A stretch of DNA of 64,000 bases from Pyrinomonadaceae bacterium (GTDB lineage Bacteria; Acidobacteriota; Blastocatellia; Pyrinomonadales; Pyrinomonadaceae). The translations under genes and the position numbers were made by a program. The notes under the pieces were generated by a model that saw only the letters and a list, made by a program, of their open reading frames with translations, did no database searches and was not told the origin of the DNA. This document shows, in pieces, positions 44,500-52,840 of the stretch (the first letter of the stretch is position 1; each line of letters begins with the position of its first letter). Where the stretch lies: the NCBI GenBank assembly GCA_019186825.1, contig JABARP010000006.1, positions 120,487 through 184,486 of the forward strand. The letters are read 5' to 3'.

Positions 44500-46161
44500 T
44501 CACACCCTGCGACGGAATGTCGCGTATAGCAGCAAGGCAAGAACGACGGAAATCGAGAGCCACGCGACCCAATCGCCGAATCGCACATAGAACGTCATCG
44601 TTCCGTTCGTCTTTCGTATCGGCCAGATGCGTGTGCCTTCCTGATAAACCGGCAGCGTGTCGGAGACCTGGCCTCTCTCGTCGATGTAGCCCGTCACACC
44701 GACATTCGTTGCACGCAGCACGGGCCGCGAGGTCTCGACAGCGCGAAAGACGGCATTCGCAAGATGCTGTTTCAAGACGGGCGTCGGGCCGAGGTAACCA
44801 TCATTCGTGAGTTCGATAAGCACGTCCGCACCGTCGCCGACGAACCGCCGCGAGAGTGTGCCGAAATTCGACTCGAAGCAGATCAATATGCCGGCTTTCA
44901 CATCACCGACCGGAAGAACGTCGTAGGTGCGTCCGTAAGCGAAAGTTCCCACCAGGCCCGGCAGAACTCCGTCGAGCGGAAACGGCATCGCTTCGCCGAA
45001 CGGCACGAGGTGGACCTTGTTGTACTGCCCGACCTTCTTCCCGCTCGGGTCGATCATTACTGCGGAGTTGAAATACCTGGTCGATTCATCGTCGGGTTCC
45101 GCGGAATTAAATAGCACCCATGCGTTATTCCGACGCGCGAAATCGTTGATGAACGTCTGGAATTCCCGATCGTCCGTGTACATATAGTTCATCGGCGATT
45201 CGGGCAGGATCACAAAACGCGTGCCCGACTGGATCTTCGAGAGGCCTTCGGAGGCAAGCTGGATCTGGCGGCTTCGCAGCTGGTCTAACTTGACCGCTGA
45301 CAACGGGGTCATCGGAACATCTGCCTGGACGACGACAGCCGTTGCGGCAAGGTCGTTCGAGGGCTTCGCTTCGGTCGTCGTTCCGGCCGTAAAGAAAAAC
45401 ATCAGCCCGGCAACGGTTGCGGGAACCGCCACGAGGGCGATCGACAGATACCGCTTTCGCCTTTCGCGAAACGACGCTCTCAGCACCGGATCGACCAAAA
45501 GGTATATAACGCCGACCGGAGCGACGAAATATGTGCTGAACGCAAGCATCGGCACGCGGCGTTCAAATGGATCGGAAGACGTAACAGCCAACTTCATCAC
45601 CGCGGCGATAAGCGTGCTGAAGGCGACAATGTTAAAGCTCACGAGATAAACGCCGCCGACCGAGGCCGCATTCAAAATATTCTGCGGGCCGAAGGCCTGA
45701 GAGTATCCGATCGCGTTCCAGTTGTTGCCCGTAAGCAGGAAGCGTAGATATTCGGTGCAAACCCAAATGAACGGCGTTGCGATCAGGCTCCACGCCCCGT
45801 ACCTTCGCCAGACGATATTGAGAATTACCGCGAATATCGCCGGGAAGAACCCGACGATCATACAGGCGAAAAAGATCAGCAGATATGAAAGAGCGGCCGG
45901 AAAACCACCGTAGTGCGTCGGTGCGTATGCTAGCCACCAGGTCGTACCGAAAAAGTATGCCGTTCCGAAAAGTTGACCCAAATGGAATGCCGCGATCGAT
46001 CTCCTCTCATCCGTAACGGCGAGCACGACCGGCACAAATGCGAACCACGCAAGCCACCACCAGTTGCTATCGGGAAACGCCAATACGAGCATCAACGCGG
46101 AGGCGATGGCGAGTGCACAATTCCGCAGGCTTGGAACCCCTTTGAAAATAGATAGGACCAC
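44500..46161 (-). CDS. lnt: Apolipoprotein N-acyltransferase
   Basis: Inner-membrane enzyme adding the third acyl chain to lipoproteins. The N-terminal half has about seven transmembrane helices including LAFPDSNWWWLAWFAFVPVV and TGNNWNAIGYSQ; the periplasmic nitrilase-like domain carries the triad Glu in ILPESPMNY, Lys in YNKVHLVPFGEAMPF and Cys in ILICFESNFG. A last helix (WLSISVVLALLLYATF) closes the protein. The frame is open to ATG at 46320, but those extra 53 residues lie over two DNA dyads and lack family character. I therefore prefer GTG at 46161, giving 553 residues and placing helix one near the N-terminus. The start remains uncertain. Confidence 0.9.
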   Translation of the reverse strand: MVLSIFKGVPSLRNCALAIASALMLVLAFPDSNWWWLAWFAFVPVVLAVTDERRSIAAFHLGQLFGTAYFFGTTWWLAYAPTHYGGFPAALSYLLIFFACMIVGFFPAIFAVILNIVWRRYGAWSLIATPFIWVCTEYLRFLLTGNNWNAIGYSQAFGPQNILNAASVGGVYLVSFNIVAFSTLIAAVMKLAVTSSDPFERRVPMLAFSTYFVAPVGVIYLLVDPVLRASFRERRKRYLSIALVAVPATVAGLMFFFTAGTTTEAKPSNDLAATAVVVQADVPMTPLSAVKLDQLRSRQIQLASEGLSKIQSGTRFVILPESPMNYMYTDDREFQTFINDFARRNNAWVLFNSAEPDDESTRYFNSAVMIDPSGKKVGQYNKVHLVPFGEAMPFPLDGVLPGLVGTFAYGRTYDVLPVGDVKAGILICFESNFGTLSRRFVGDGADVLIELTNDGYLGPTPVLKQHLANAVFRAVETSRPVLRATNVGVTGYIDERGQVSDTLPVYQEGTRIWPIRKTNGTMTFYVRFGDWVAWLSISVVLALLLYATFRRRV

Positions 46162-46254
46162 GAGAAGAATTTTATCAGTTTCGCCATTGGCGCGCCGTTC
46201 CGGGTGACCGATTTGGGGATTCAATATGAATGAAAATGCGGCATCGTGAACGCC

Positions 46255-46297
46255 GGTGACGCAAATTGTCACCTTTTCTGTGACGGAAGCTGTCACT
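46255..46297. promoter_or_regulatory. Two tandem GTGAC-N7-GTCAC dyads upstream of lnt
   Basis: GTGAC-GCAAATT-GTCAC occupies 46256-46272 and GTGAC-GGAAGCT-GTCAC occupies 46280-46296, exactly 24 bp apart. A further GGTGAC half-site is at 46203. The arm spacing does not fit a Crp site. They look like paired operators for a dimeric regulator about 100 bp upstream of the preferred lnt start. Confidence 0.5.
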
Positions 46298-46380
46298 TCT
46301 GCCCGAAGATCGCTCGTCATTCTGTCAATTTGAAATGGAACCGGGCAAACTCTGCCGCCTACGGTTCGGTTGGTGGCACG

Positions 46381-46403
46381 CTTTCATTCAATATGAACGA
46401 AAG
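46381..46403. promoter_or_regulatory. 23-bp palindrome with a partial second copy at 46219
   Basis: CTTTCATTCA-ATA-TGAACGAAAG has ten-base arms with a single mismatch. A related ATTCAATATGAATGAAA occurs at 46219-46235, differing by one base from the matching 17 bases here. The two copies flank the GTGAC dyads. Probably a regulator-binding site; the regulator is unknown. Confidence 0.45.
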
Positions 46404-46439
46404 CCTTTAATTACAGGCGTTCTGCAAAAAATGGGCTGA

Positions 46440-46589
46440 AAAAGTAAGAAAGCCCGGTCTCAGGCGAGACCGGGCTTGTATGGTAGGACAACTGAAGGAA
46501 CGCTCGGAAGGTGTCAGAGCACAGTGGCAAACCGCGCTCGGAGTAGAGTTGGCGGCGGGGTCTTGATAGATTGCATCAAGCTAGCCACT
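46440..46589 (-). ncRNA. Candidate sigma-54-dependent small RNA
   Basis: About 150 bases between a -24/-12 promoter (46599-46614) and a strong terminator hairpin (46450-46477), with no ORF of note. The predicted RNA begins near 46589. It contains a self-complementary GCTTGATGCAATCTATCAAG segment near 46561-46580 (CTTGAT/ATCAAG) and a GCGCGGTTTGCC stretch. It is transcribed toward lnt, so the terminator could also act as a leader attenuator for lnt. Existence of the RNA is inferred from its boundaries only. Confidence 0.45.
46450..46477 (-). terminator. Rho-independent terminator upstream of lnt
   Basis: AAGCCCGGTCTC (46450-46461) and GAGACCGGGCTT (46466-46477) form a perfect 12-bp stem with loop AGGC. 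On the minus strand it is followed by TCTTACTTTTT. It lies 242 bases past the TPR gene stop and ends the candidate small RNA. Confidence 0.85.
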
Positions 46590-46598
46590 TTTCTCTTA

Positions 46599-46614
46599 AG
46601 CACGTTGCGTGCCA
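46599..46614 (-). promoter_or_regulatory. Sigma-54 (-24/-12) promoter
   Basis: On the minus strand TGGCACG-CAAC-GTGCT: the -24 element matches the known consensus TGGCACG exactly, the -12 element has one mismatch from TTGCT, and the diagnostic GG-N10-GC spacing is exact. An A-run lies about 20 bases further upstream, suited to DNA bending. No enhancer site could be identified. Confidence 0.6.
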
Positions 46615-46718
46615 CAAATACCCGAGAGTTCCAGATTTTTTTTCAAATAACTCAAGCAGGCCCAAAACCGCCCAAGGGAATTCCAATTATACCAGCCGGG
46701 CTGCCCTCCCGAACAGCA

Positions 46719-48521
46719 TTATTTTGAGCATCTGTCGGCGAGCCGTTCGAGGGCGAGAACGTCCTCGTTGTTCTCGTCGATCTCGGCTGCCGAAGCGGCA
46801 TAGGTCTTTGCCTGTTGGCAATCGCCTTTCTCAACATAGATCTTGCCCAGGCTGATATGGGCTTCGATCTTGCGGCTGTCCCAGAAGATCGAGGTCTTGA
46901 ACGAGCTGATCGCCTGATCGATATCGCCGCGGCGAAGGTGTATACGTCCGAGCAGAAGATAGCTCTCCGCACTCATCGGTTCGCTCGCGAGAATACGACG
47001 CAGCACCGGCATCGCCTCTTCATCCTGGCCGTTAGCGACCATCGTGCGGGCCTTTGCCAAGAGGGCCTCCGTCTCGTTTACCTGCGGCTGCACCGTGGTT
47101 CCCTGCTTACGGCTTAAGATGACGGCAACGAAATCCTTTCTCGACGGCTGTTCTACACGAAGTGGAATATCATCGACGGTCTTAGACTTTTCCCATTCCT
47201 TTTGGAGCGAAGCATAACGGTTGTTCGTCGTTAGCTTCTGTCTCGCCTGATTGTCGGCGGAAGCGGCAAGCGGATCCTTGAGCTGCTCCAACGCCTTTGC
47301 AAGCAGGAAGTATGCGTCACCATCGTTCGCATTTGCGGCGATCGCAGCCTTAAGGCTTTTCACTGCTTCAGCCATATCGCCGCTGATGAAGAGTGCCGCA
47401 CCGTAGTTGAAGCGTATGTTGTCGTTGTTCGGCTCGCTTTCGGCCGCCTTCTTGAGAAGGCTGACGCCTTCGGCAAGCATCGCGGCTGCCTTCGCGGGAT
47501 TTTTCTTCTCGGCGCGCGATCCCTGAACCGAGATCACACCAATTGCGTTATAGATCGCCGTAAGTTTCAGGTCCTCGGCAAGAGGCCGCAATATGCCAAG
47601 AGCCATCTCGAAACGCCCTGCACGAAGCTGTATCAAGCCGTCGTAGAAAGCCGCCTCGGCGTAATCATCGCCGTTGCATCTGCCGGGCTTCCCTGTGGAT
47701 TTCGCACGTTCAACGCACTGCTGGTAACCATTTATCACCTGCTCGAACGCGTCCTGAGCCTCATTCAACTTCTTTTCAGCTAGAAAGAGGTGGCCCAATT
47801 CGAGTGCCGCCGCCGAATAGACGCCCTCGCGGCCATCTTCCGAATAGAGACGCATCGCGTTCTTAAAGTAATTCTCGCGTGCGTCGGTCAAATTCGTCAG
47901 CAGGCCTTTCGTGTAAGCCTCGAACGCTCGTGCCGGCACTTTGCTCGCCGACGAGATGATGTCGTTCTGCGAATACGGTAGCGATTTGTCGCGTTGGTAA
48001 AGTATCTGATACGCGATCTGGCCTTGTATCGACTGAAGGTTCCCGAGTGCGTCGGTCAGGTTTATGTCGCGCGTAACCTGCTTCCCGTCGATGTATTCGC
48101 TAAGAAAACGGCCTTCGTTCACACGCACGATCTTCACCGTAACGGTTATGATGGCCGCCGTATCAGCCTGCGCAGGCACGATGTTGTAAGTTCCCATGAT
48201 CAGCATCGTCGCACCCTTCTCGCGTGCGAGTTTTAGCGACGTTGCAAGGCTTGGGAGCGATGTGAGCGGTATCCGCATCCGCTGCTGAAGGATCTTTCGT
48301 TCGTCGTTCGAGACGACGTTCAGCGTCGGCACCTGAAGGAGTTCGCTCAAGGCAGCGGCAAAGCTTTCGCCGACCCAGTTGAATTCCGCCTTCCCCGACG
48401 TATTCTCGAACGGCAACACCATTACGGTGTCCGTCGCTTGCGCCTGCGGAAATACTGCCGCCGCAAGAACCAAGCTGAGGAAGGCCGCAAACAAACTTCG
48501 GGAAAGAATTCTTTTCATCAT
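46719..48521 (-). CDS. Exported TPR protein with CsgG/FlgO-like N-terminal domain
   Basis: 600-residue exported protein (signal ILSRSLFAAFLSLVLAAAVF). The first domain (about 28-165) starts DTVMVLPFENTSGKAEFNWVGE and contains LAREKGATMLIMGTYNIVP, resembling the CsgG/FlgO/TolB-N type fold used by outer-membrane assembly proteins. Residues about 195-600 are TPR-like repeats, the clearest being AESYLLLGRIHLRRGDIDQA and EAHISLGKIYVEKGDCQQAK. The function is not known; an envelope scaffold is plausible. No ribosome-binding site is visible before the tandem ATG ATG, so the start is uncertain by a few codons. The tRNA-Glu gene lies upstream on the same strand. Confidence 0.82.
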   Translation of the reverse strand: MMKRILSRSLFAAFLSLVLAAAVFPQAQATDTVMVLPFENTSGKAEFNWVGESFAAALSELLQVPTLNVVSNDERKILQQRMRIPLTSLPSLATSLKLAREKGATMLIMGTYNIVPAQADTAAIITVTVKIVRVNEGRFLSEYIDGKQVTRDINLTDALGNLQSIQGQIAYQILYQRDKSLPYSQNDIISSASKVPARAFEAYTKGLLTNLTDARENYFKNAMRLYSEDGREGVYSAAALELGHLFLAEKKLNEAQDAFEQVINGYQQCVERAKSTGKPGRCNGDDYAEAAFYDGLIQLRAGRFEMALGILRPLAEDLKLTAIYNAIGVISVQGSRAEKKNPAKAAAMLAEGVSLLKKAAESEPNNDNIRFNYGAALFISGDMAEAVKSLKAAIAANANDGDAYFLLAKALEQLKDPLAASADNQARQKLTTNNRYASLQKEWEKSKTVDDIPLRVEQPSRKDFVAVILSRKQGTTVQPQVNETEALLAKARTMVANGQDEEAMPVLRRILASEPMSAESYLLLGRIHLRRGDIDQAISSFKTSIFWDSRKIEAHISLGKIYVEKGDCQQAKTYAASAAEIDENNEDVLALERLADRCSK

Positions 48522-48611
48522 AAAAAACAAAAATTCGCCGACTCAGTGCGTGAGTGCAGGCGAATTCGCGTGCAAAACCCGAAGGTGTGATGCTGTATTT
48601 TCCAAAAAAGA

Positions 48612-48686
48612 TGGTATCCGGTACGGGATTTGAACCCGTGTTGCCGCCGTGAAAGGGCGGTGTCCTAACCCCTAGACGAACCGGAC
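48612..48686 (-). tRNA. tRNA-Glu (anticodon TTC)
   Basis: On the minus strand: acceptor GTCCGGT/ACCGGAT (first pair G-U), anticodon stem CCGCC/GGCGG with loop CTTTCAC (anticodon TTC, Glu), T arm ACGGG-TTCAAAT-CCCGT, discriminator A and encoded CCA. It is about 90 bases upstream of the TPR gene on the same strand. Confidence 0.96.
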
Positions 48687-48800
48687 ACATTGCGAAAACG
48701 CTCGCCTTTCGCCCATTTAGGCGAACGATTAGAATAGCGGACGAGTGTTTTTATTGTCAAACTTGCGGACGGCCCTAGATATCTTATAGATTCAGCCTTT

Positions 48801-49391
48801 ATGTTCCTCTTCGCAAAGCCAGGTGAAGCTGCCGTCGATGGCTTCCTTGCAAAGGCCGCAAAAAGCACCTTTTCATACACCGAAGTCGGGGCCACGGCGG
48901 GCGAACCTCCGCAGGGATTTAATGTCGATCATAATCGCATAATGATCGGCCACGGGTTCGAGGATTTTGAAAAGGCAAAGCACGCGATCCGCTCGTGGAA
49001 GATGTTCGACTTTGATTGGGTCAACCTCGTCCATTCCGACACGCCGATCGAAAAAGGTCGCGAAGTTGCGATGATCGTCAGTCACTTCGGATTCTACTCG
49101 ATGAGTTCGGCACGGATCGTCTATGTCATCGATGAACCCGAAAGGCGGTTCGGCTTTGCCTACGGCACGCTCGAAGACCATGTCGAAATGGGCGAAGAGC
49201 GCTTCTCCGTCGAGTTCGACCCCGAAACCGAAGAGGTTTGGTACGACCTTTTCGCCTTCTCAAAGCCAAAGGCCTTCTTCGCAAAGCTCGGCTATCCGAT
49301 CAGCCGATATCTCCAACATTCTTTCGTGCGCGATTCAAAGCAGGCAATGCTGCGGGCTGTCAATTCAAACAGCCTTCGCGTGGTAAACTAA
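48801..49391 (+). CDS. DUF1990 family protein
   Basis: 196-residue cytoplasmic protein of the DUF1990 family, function unknown. The characteristic stretches are present: SYTEVGAT at the start, a W.MFDFDWV segment near 70, REVAMIVSHFGFYSMSSARI, then VIDEPERRFGFAYGTLEDHV and MGEERFSVEFDPETEEVWYD with LFAFSKPKAFFAKLGYPISR and Q..F.RDS...M at the end. It is followed six bases later by polA, so the two may be co-transcribed; no functional link is known to me. Confidence 0.9.
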   Translation: MFLFAKPGEAAVDGFLAKAAKSTFSYTEVGATAGEPPQGFNVDHNRIMIGHGFEDFEKAKHAIRSWKMFDFDWVNLVHSDTPIEKGREVAMIVSHFGFYSMSSARIVYVIDEPERRFGFAYGTLEDHVEMGEERFSVEFDPETEEVWYDLFAFSKPKAFFAKLGYPISRYLQHSFVRDSKQAMLRAVNSNSLRVVN

Positions 49392-49397
49392 CGCGAA

Positions 49398-52118
49398 ATG
49401 AAGCGAGTATTTCTGATCGACGCGATGAGCCACGTCTATCGGGCGTTCTTTGCCCCGATGGGGATGAAGCAGGAGCCGCTGCGCAACAGCAAAGGCCAGG
49501 TAACGCAGGCGATTTTCGTCTTTACGAATATGCTGCGAAAGCTCCTGAACGACGAGAAGCCGGATTACATCGCGGCCGTTTGGGATACTTTCGCACCGAC
49601 CTTTCGTCACGATTCTTTTGAGGATTACAAAGCGAATCGCGAGGCGATGCCCGACGACCTCGTCTCGCAGCTTCCATACATCGAAAGGGTTTGCGAGGCG
49701 TTCAGCATTCCCGTCGTAAAGCTCGATGGCTACGAGGCTGACGACATTATCGGCACTTTCTCCAAACAGATCGCAGCCAAAGGAATGCAGTGCGTGATCG
49801 TCTCGAACGACAAGGACCTTTGCCAACTCGTGCGCGATCCGAATGTCGTTGCGATGCGGCAGAACGCACAGAATCTTCGGCGAAAGGTTCCGGTGCCGCC
49901 GATCGAGTGGTGCGACGAAGCATGGGTCGCGAAGAAGTTCGGCGTGCCGCCCGAAAAGATCATCGACCTTCTCGGCTTGATGGGCGATTCGGTCGATAAC
50001 ATTCCCGGTGCTCCCGGCATCGGCGAAAAAGGTGCCTTAAAACTCGTGCTCGAATTCGGTTCCGCACGCGAAGCGATGAACCGTGCCGACGAAGTAACGC
50101 ATAAAACATATCGTGAGAGCCTGCAGAATAATCGCGAGCTTATCGAGCAGTCTCTTGAGCTTGCGACGATCCATTGCGGAGTTCCGATCGACCTTGACCT
50201 GAATGCGCTCGCTCATCGGCCGCCCGACCGCGAAAAAGCATATGAACTCTTCCGCGAGCTCGAATTCAAATCGCTGATCAACGAATTTTCCGACGCGTCG
50301 GCAGGACTCTTCGATAGCTTCCCTACGCACACAGGCGGCGACGGCGATCCGAGGGGCGTGAAGACCGCGTACTCTGTCATCAAAACGAACGCAGAGATCG
50401 ACACGCTCATTCGAAAGCTCTTCGAAACGGACGAATTCGGCTATTCGGTGAATGACGCGAATTCACCCGAACGCGCAAGCTGCTACGAAAAGCTCGCACC
50501 GCTCGGCGTCGGCATCGGGCTCGGCAACGGCGAGGCTTTCTACATCGACCTCGAAGCGTTCGAGGGCGATCGCGATGCAGCGGTCGTCGCGATCGGCGAC
50601 ATTCTGACTAATAAGTTCCTGCAGAAGGCCGCGTTCGATGCCAAGAGCGTCAACGGTGCGCTCCTTAAGCTCGGCATTCGCCCGGTCGATCTCACCGACG
50701 ACGTGATGGTCGCGGCGTACATTCTCGATCCGGGCCGAACGAATTACCCGATCGATTTCCTTGCCCAAGCGTATCTCGACACGGACATCGCCCGCTCCAT
50801 TCCCGACGGCATTGACGAAGCCGCATTTCGCACCGCCGAACTCGCTGACATCACGGCGCGCGTTGCGCCGGTGCTTCGCGAGAAGCTCCGTTCGAACGAC
50901 CAGGAACGCGTCTATGCCGAGATCGAGCTTCCGACGATCGACGTTCTCGCCGAGATGGAACTTGTCGGGATGAAGGTCGATGGCGACGCGTTGATCCGTT
51001 TCGCCGCTGATATCAAGCAGCAGCTCGAGGCATTGAGCGACCGTCTTTTTGCGATCGCAGGACGCGAATTCAACATAGGGTCGCCGAAGCAGGTCGGTGA
51101 GGTCTTTGCCGAACTCAACATCGAGACCGGCAAGAAGACCGCGACCGGCCAGATCTCGACAAGCCACGACGTGCTCGTCGAGCTTGCACAAACTTACGAG
51201 ATCGCACAGCTCATCATCGACTACCGCGAGATGGACAAACTTCGGGCAACATACGCCGAGGCCTTGCCGAAACTGATCCGCGACGATGGCCGCATCCACG
51301 GCTGTTTGAACCAGACCGTCGCTGCGACCGGACGCCTAAGTTCGACCGACCCGAACCTTCAGAATATCCCCGTCCGCACGACGCTCGGGCAGGAGATCCG
51401 CCGCTCGTTCATTCCCGAGAAAGGCAACAAGCTCATCTCTGCGGATTATTCGCAGCTCGAATTGCGCATCCTCGCCCACATCACGCAAGACGCCGTAATG
51501 ACGAACGCCTTCCGGGACGGCGAGGATATTCATGCGAATACCGCTCGGCTTGTTTTCGGCGCTACCGACGAGAAGGATCTAAAAGAAAAACGCCGCCTCG
51601 CGAAGATCGTGAATTTTGGTATCGCGTACGCCGTCGAAGCGTTCGGGCTTTCGACGCGTGTCGGTATTTCGCGTGCCGAAGCGCGCAAGGTGATCGACGA
51701 TTATTTTGCGACCTACAAAGGGATCCGCAAATATATGGACGATATACCTCAGCAGGCGAAAAGAGACGGCTTCGTAAAGTCGCTTTTTGGCCGCCGCCGA
51801 TACTTTCCGTCGATCAACGATCGCAACTTCACCGTTCGTGCAAGACAAGAACGAGAGGCGATCAATATGCCGATCCAGGGCACGGCGAGCGACATCGTGA
51901 AGATCGCGATGATCAACGTCGATAAAGCGCTTCGCAATGAAAAACTCGAGACAAAAATGATAATGCAGGTGCACGACGAACTTCTTTTCGAAGCACCTGT
52001 CAACGAGATCGAGCAAGCATCCGCGATCATCAAACGCGAGATGGAAACCGCCGCGAAACTCGACGTCCCACTCATTGTCGAGGTCGGTGTCGGCGACAAT
52101 TGGATGGATGCAAAATAA
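49398..52118 (+). CDS. polA: DNA polymerase I
   Basis: 906-residue family A polymerase for Okazaki-fragment processing and repair. The 5'-3' exonuclease domain (1-300) has FLIDAMSHVYRAFFA, DGYEADDIIGT, VSNDKDLCQLV and DSVDNIPGAPGIGEKGA. The middle domain (about 325-510) lacks the first proofreading motif: where D-x-E is expected the sequence is FGYSVNDANSP, so 3'-5' exonuclease is probably absent, as in Taq polymerase. The polymerase domain is complete: TGRLSSTDPNLQNIP, ADYSQLELRILAHI, RRLAKIVNFGIAYAVEAFGLS and MQVHDELLFE. The usual Gly after the O-helix Tyr is Ala here (AYA). Confidence 0.96.
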   Translation: MKRVFLIDAMSHVYRAFFAPMGMKQEPLRNSKGQVTQAIFVFTNMLRKLLNDEKPDYIAAVWDTFAPTFRHDSFEDYKANREAMPDDLVSQLPYIERVCEAFSIPVVKLDGYEADDIIGTFSKQIAAKGMQCVIVSNDKDLCQLVRDPNVVAMRQNAQNLRRKVPVPPIEWCDEAWVAKKFGVPPEKIIDLLGLMGDSVDNIPGAPGIGEKGALKLVLEFGSAREAMNRADEVTHKTYRESLQNNRELIEQSLELATIHCGVPIDLDLNALAHRPPDREKAYELFRELEFKSLINEFSDASAGLFDSFPTHTGGDGDPRGVKTAYSVIKTNAEIDTLIRKLFETDEFGYSVNDANSPERASCYEKLAPLGVGIGLGNGEAFYIDLEAFEGDRDAAVVAIGDILTNKFLQKAAFDAKSVNGALLKLGIRPVDLTDDVMVAAYILDPGRTNYPIDFLAQAYLDTDIARSIPDGIDEAAFRTAELADITARVAPVLREKLRSNDQERVYAEIELPTIDVLAEMELVGMKVDGDALIRFAADIKQQLEALSDRLFAIAGREFNIGSPKQVGEVFAELNIETGKKTATGQISTSHDVLVELAQTYEIAQLIIDYREMDKLRATYAEALPKLIRDDGRIHGCLNQTVAATGRLSSTDPNLQNIPVRTTLGQEIRRSFIPEKGNKLISADYSQLELRILAHITQDAVMTNAFRDGEDIHANTARLVFGATDEKDLKEKRRLAKIVNFGIAYAVEAFGLSTRVGISRAEARKVIDDYFATYKGIRKYMDDIPQQAKRDGFVKSLFGRRRYFPSINDRNFTVRARQEREAINMPIQGTASDIVKIAMINVDKALRNEKLETKMIMQVHDELLFEAPVNEIEQASAIIKREMETAAKLDVPLIVEVGVGDNWMDAK

Positions 52119-52122
52119 TATA

Positions 52123-52776
52123 ATGACTGAAACACCAAAAGCTCAGCCTGTGACGCCTCGAGTTCGTGTAAAACGGCTGCCGGATCGCGGCAGTTACGAT
52201 CGCGAGACCATCGAATCGATCCTCGACGAAGCGTTTATTTGCCACGTCGGGTTCAATTCGGGACACGGCCCGATCGTCATCCCGACGGGATTCGGACGTG
52301 ACGGCAACGACCTCATCATTCACGGTTCCGCCGCGAGCCGAATGCTCCGCGACCTCTCGAACGGCATCGATGTCTGCGTAACGGTAACGATCCTTGACGG
52401 CCTCGTTCTTGCGCGGTCCGCCTTCCATCATTCGTTCAACTACCGCTCGGTAATCATCTACGGCAAGGCTGAGTTGATCACCGATAGGGACGAGAAGATG
52501 CGGGCTCTCGAGATACTGAGCGAGCACATCATTCGCGGCCGCTGGGCAGATGTTCGGCCGCCTTCCGAAAAGGAATTGAAAGGCACGACCGTGCTTCGTC
52601 TTCCGATCGACGAGGCGTCCGCAAAGATACGCGTCGGCCCGCCGAAGGACGACGAAGAGGATTATTCGCTTCCGGTATGGGCGGGCGTCGTGCCGCTCCA
52701 GACGACACTAGGAACGCCGATCGCCGACGAGCGAAACCTCGACGGAATCGAACTGCGTGATTACTTCGCCCGATAG
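52123..52776 (+). CDS. Pyridoxamine 5'-phosphate oxidase-like (NimA-type) FMN protein
   Basis: 217-residue protein of the PNPOx-like split-barrel superfamily, closest in pattern to the NimA/Pyridox_ox_2 group. Recognisable parts are SYDRETIESILDEAFICHVG, PIVIPTGFGRDGNDLIIHGS, SRMLRDL and the central CVTVTILDGLVLARSAFHHS, where FMN is expected to bind. The true reaction is unknown; family members act as flavin- or F420-dependent reductases or haem-binding proteins. ATG at 52123 lies four bases after the polA stop, so it is probably in the polA transcript. The frame extends upstream into polA without meaning. Confidence 0.85.
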   Translation: MTETPKAQPVTPRVRVKRLPDRGSYDRETIESILDEAFICHVGFNSGHGPIVIPTGFGRDGNDLIIHGSAASRMLRDLSNGIDVCVTVTILDGLVLARSAFHHSFNYRSVIIYGKAELITDRDEKMRALEILSEHIIRGRWADVRPPSEKELKGTTVLRLPIDEASAKIRVGPPKDDEEDYSLPVWAGVVPLQTTLGTPIADERNLDGIELRDYFAR

Positions 52777-52840
52777 CCGAAGAAATTTCTATTTTTCTCG
52801 AAAACAAAATATCTTCGCCTTGCGTATATTCCTGGATTCT

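Noticed and set aside
46162..46320. N-terminal extension of Lnt from ATG 46320
   Set aside because: The added 53 residues lack family character and their DNA consists largely of paired dyads, better explained as regulatory sequence.
46370..46392. A second TGGCACG on the plus strand as a sigma-54 promoter
   Set aside because: The bases ten positions after GG are TT, not GC, so the -12 element is missing.
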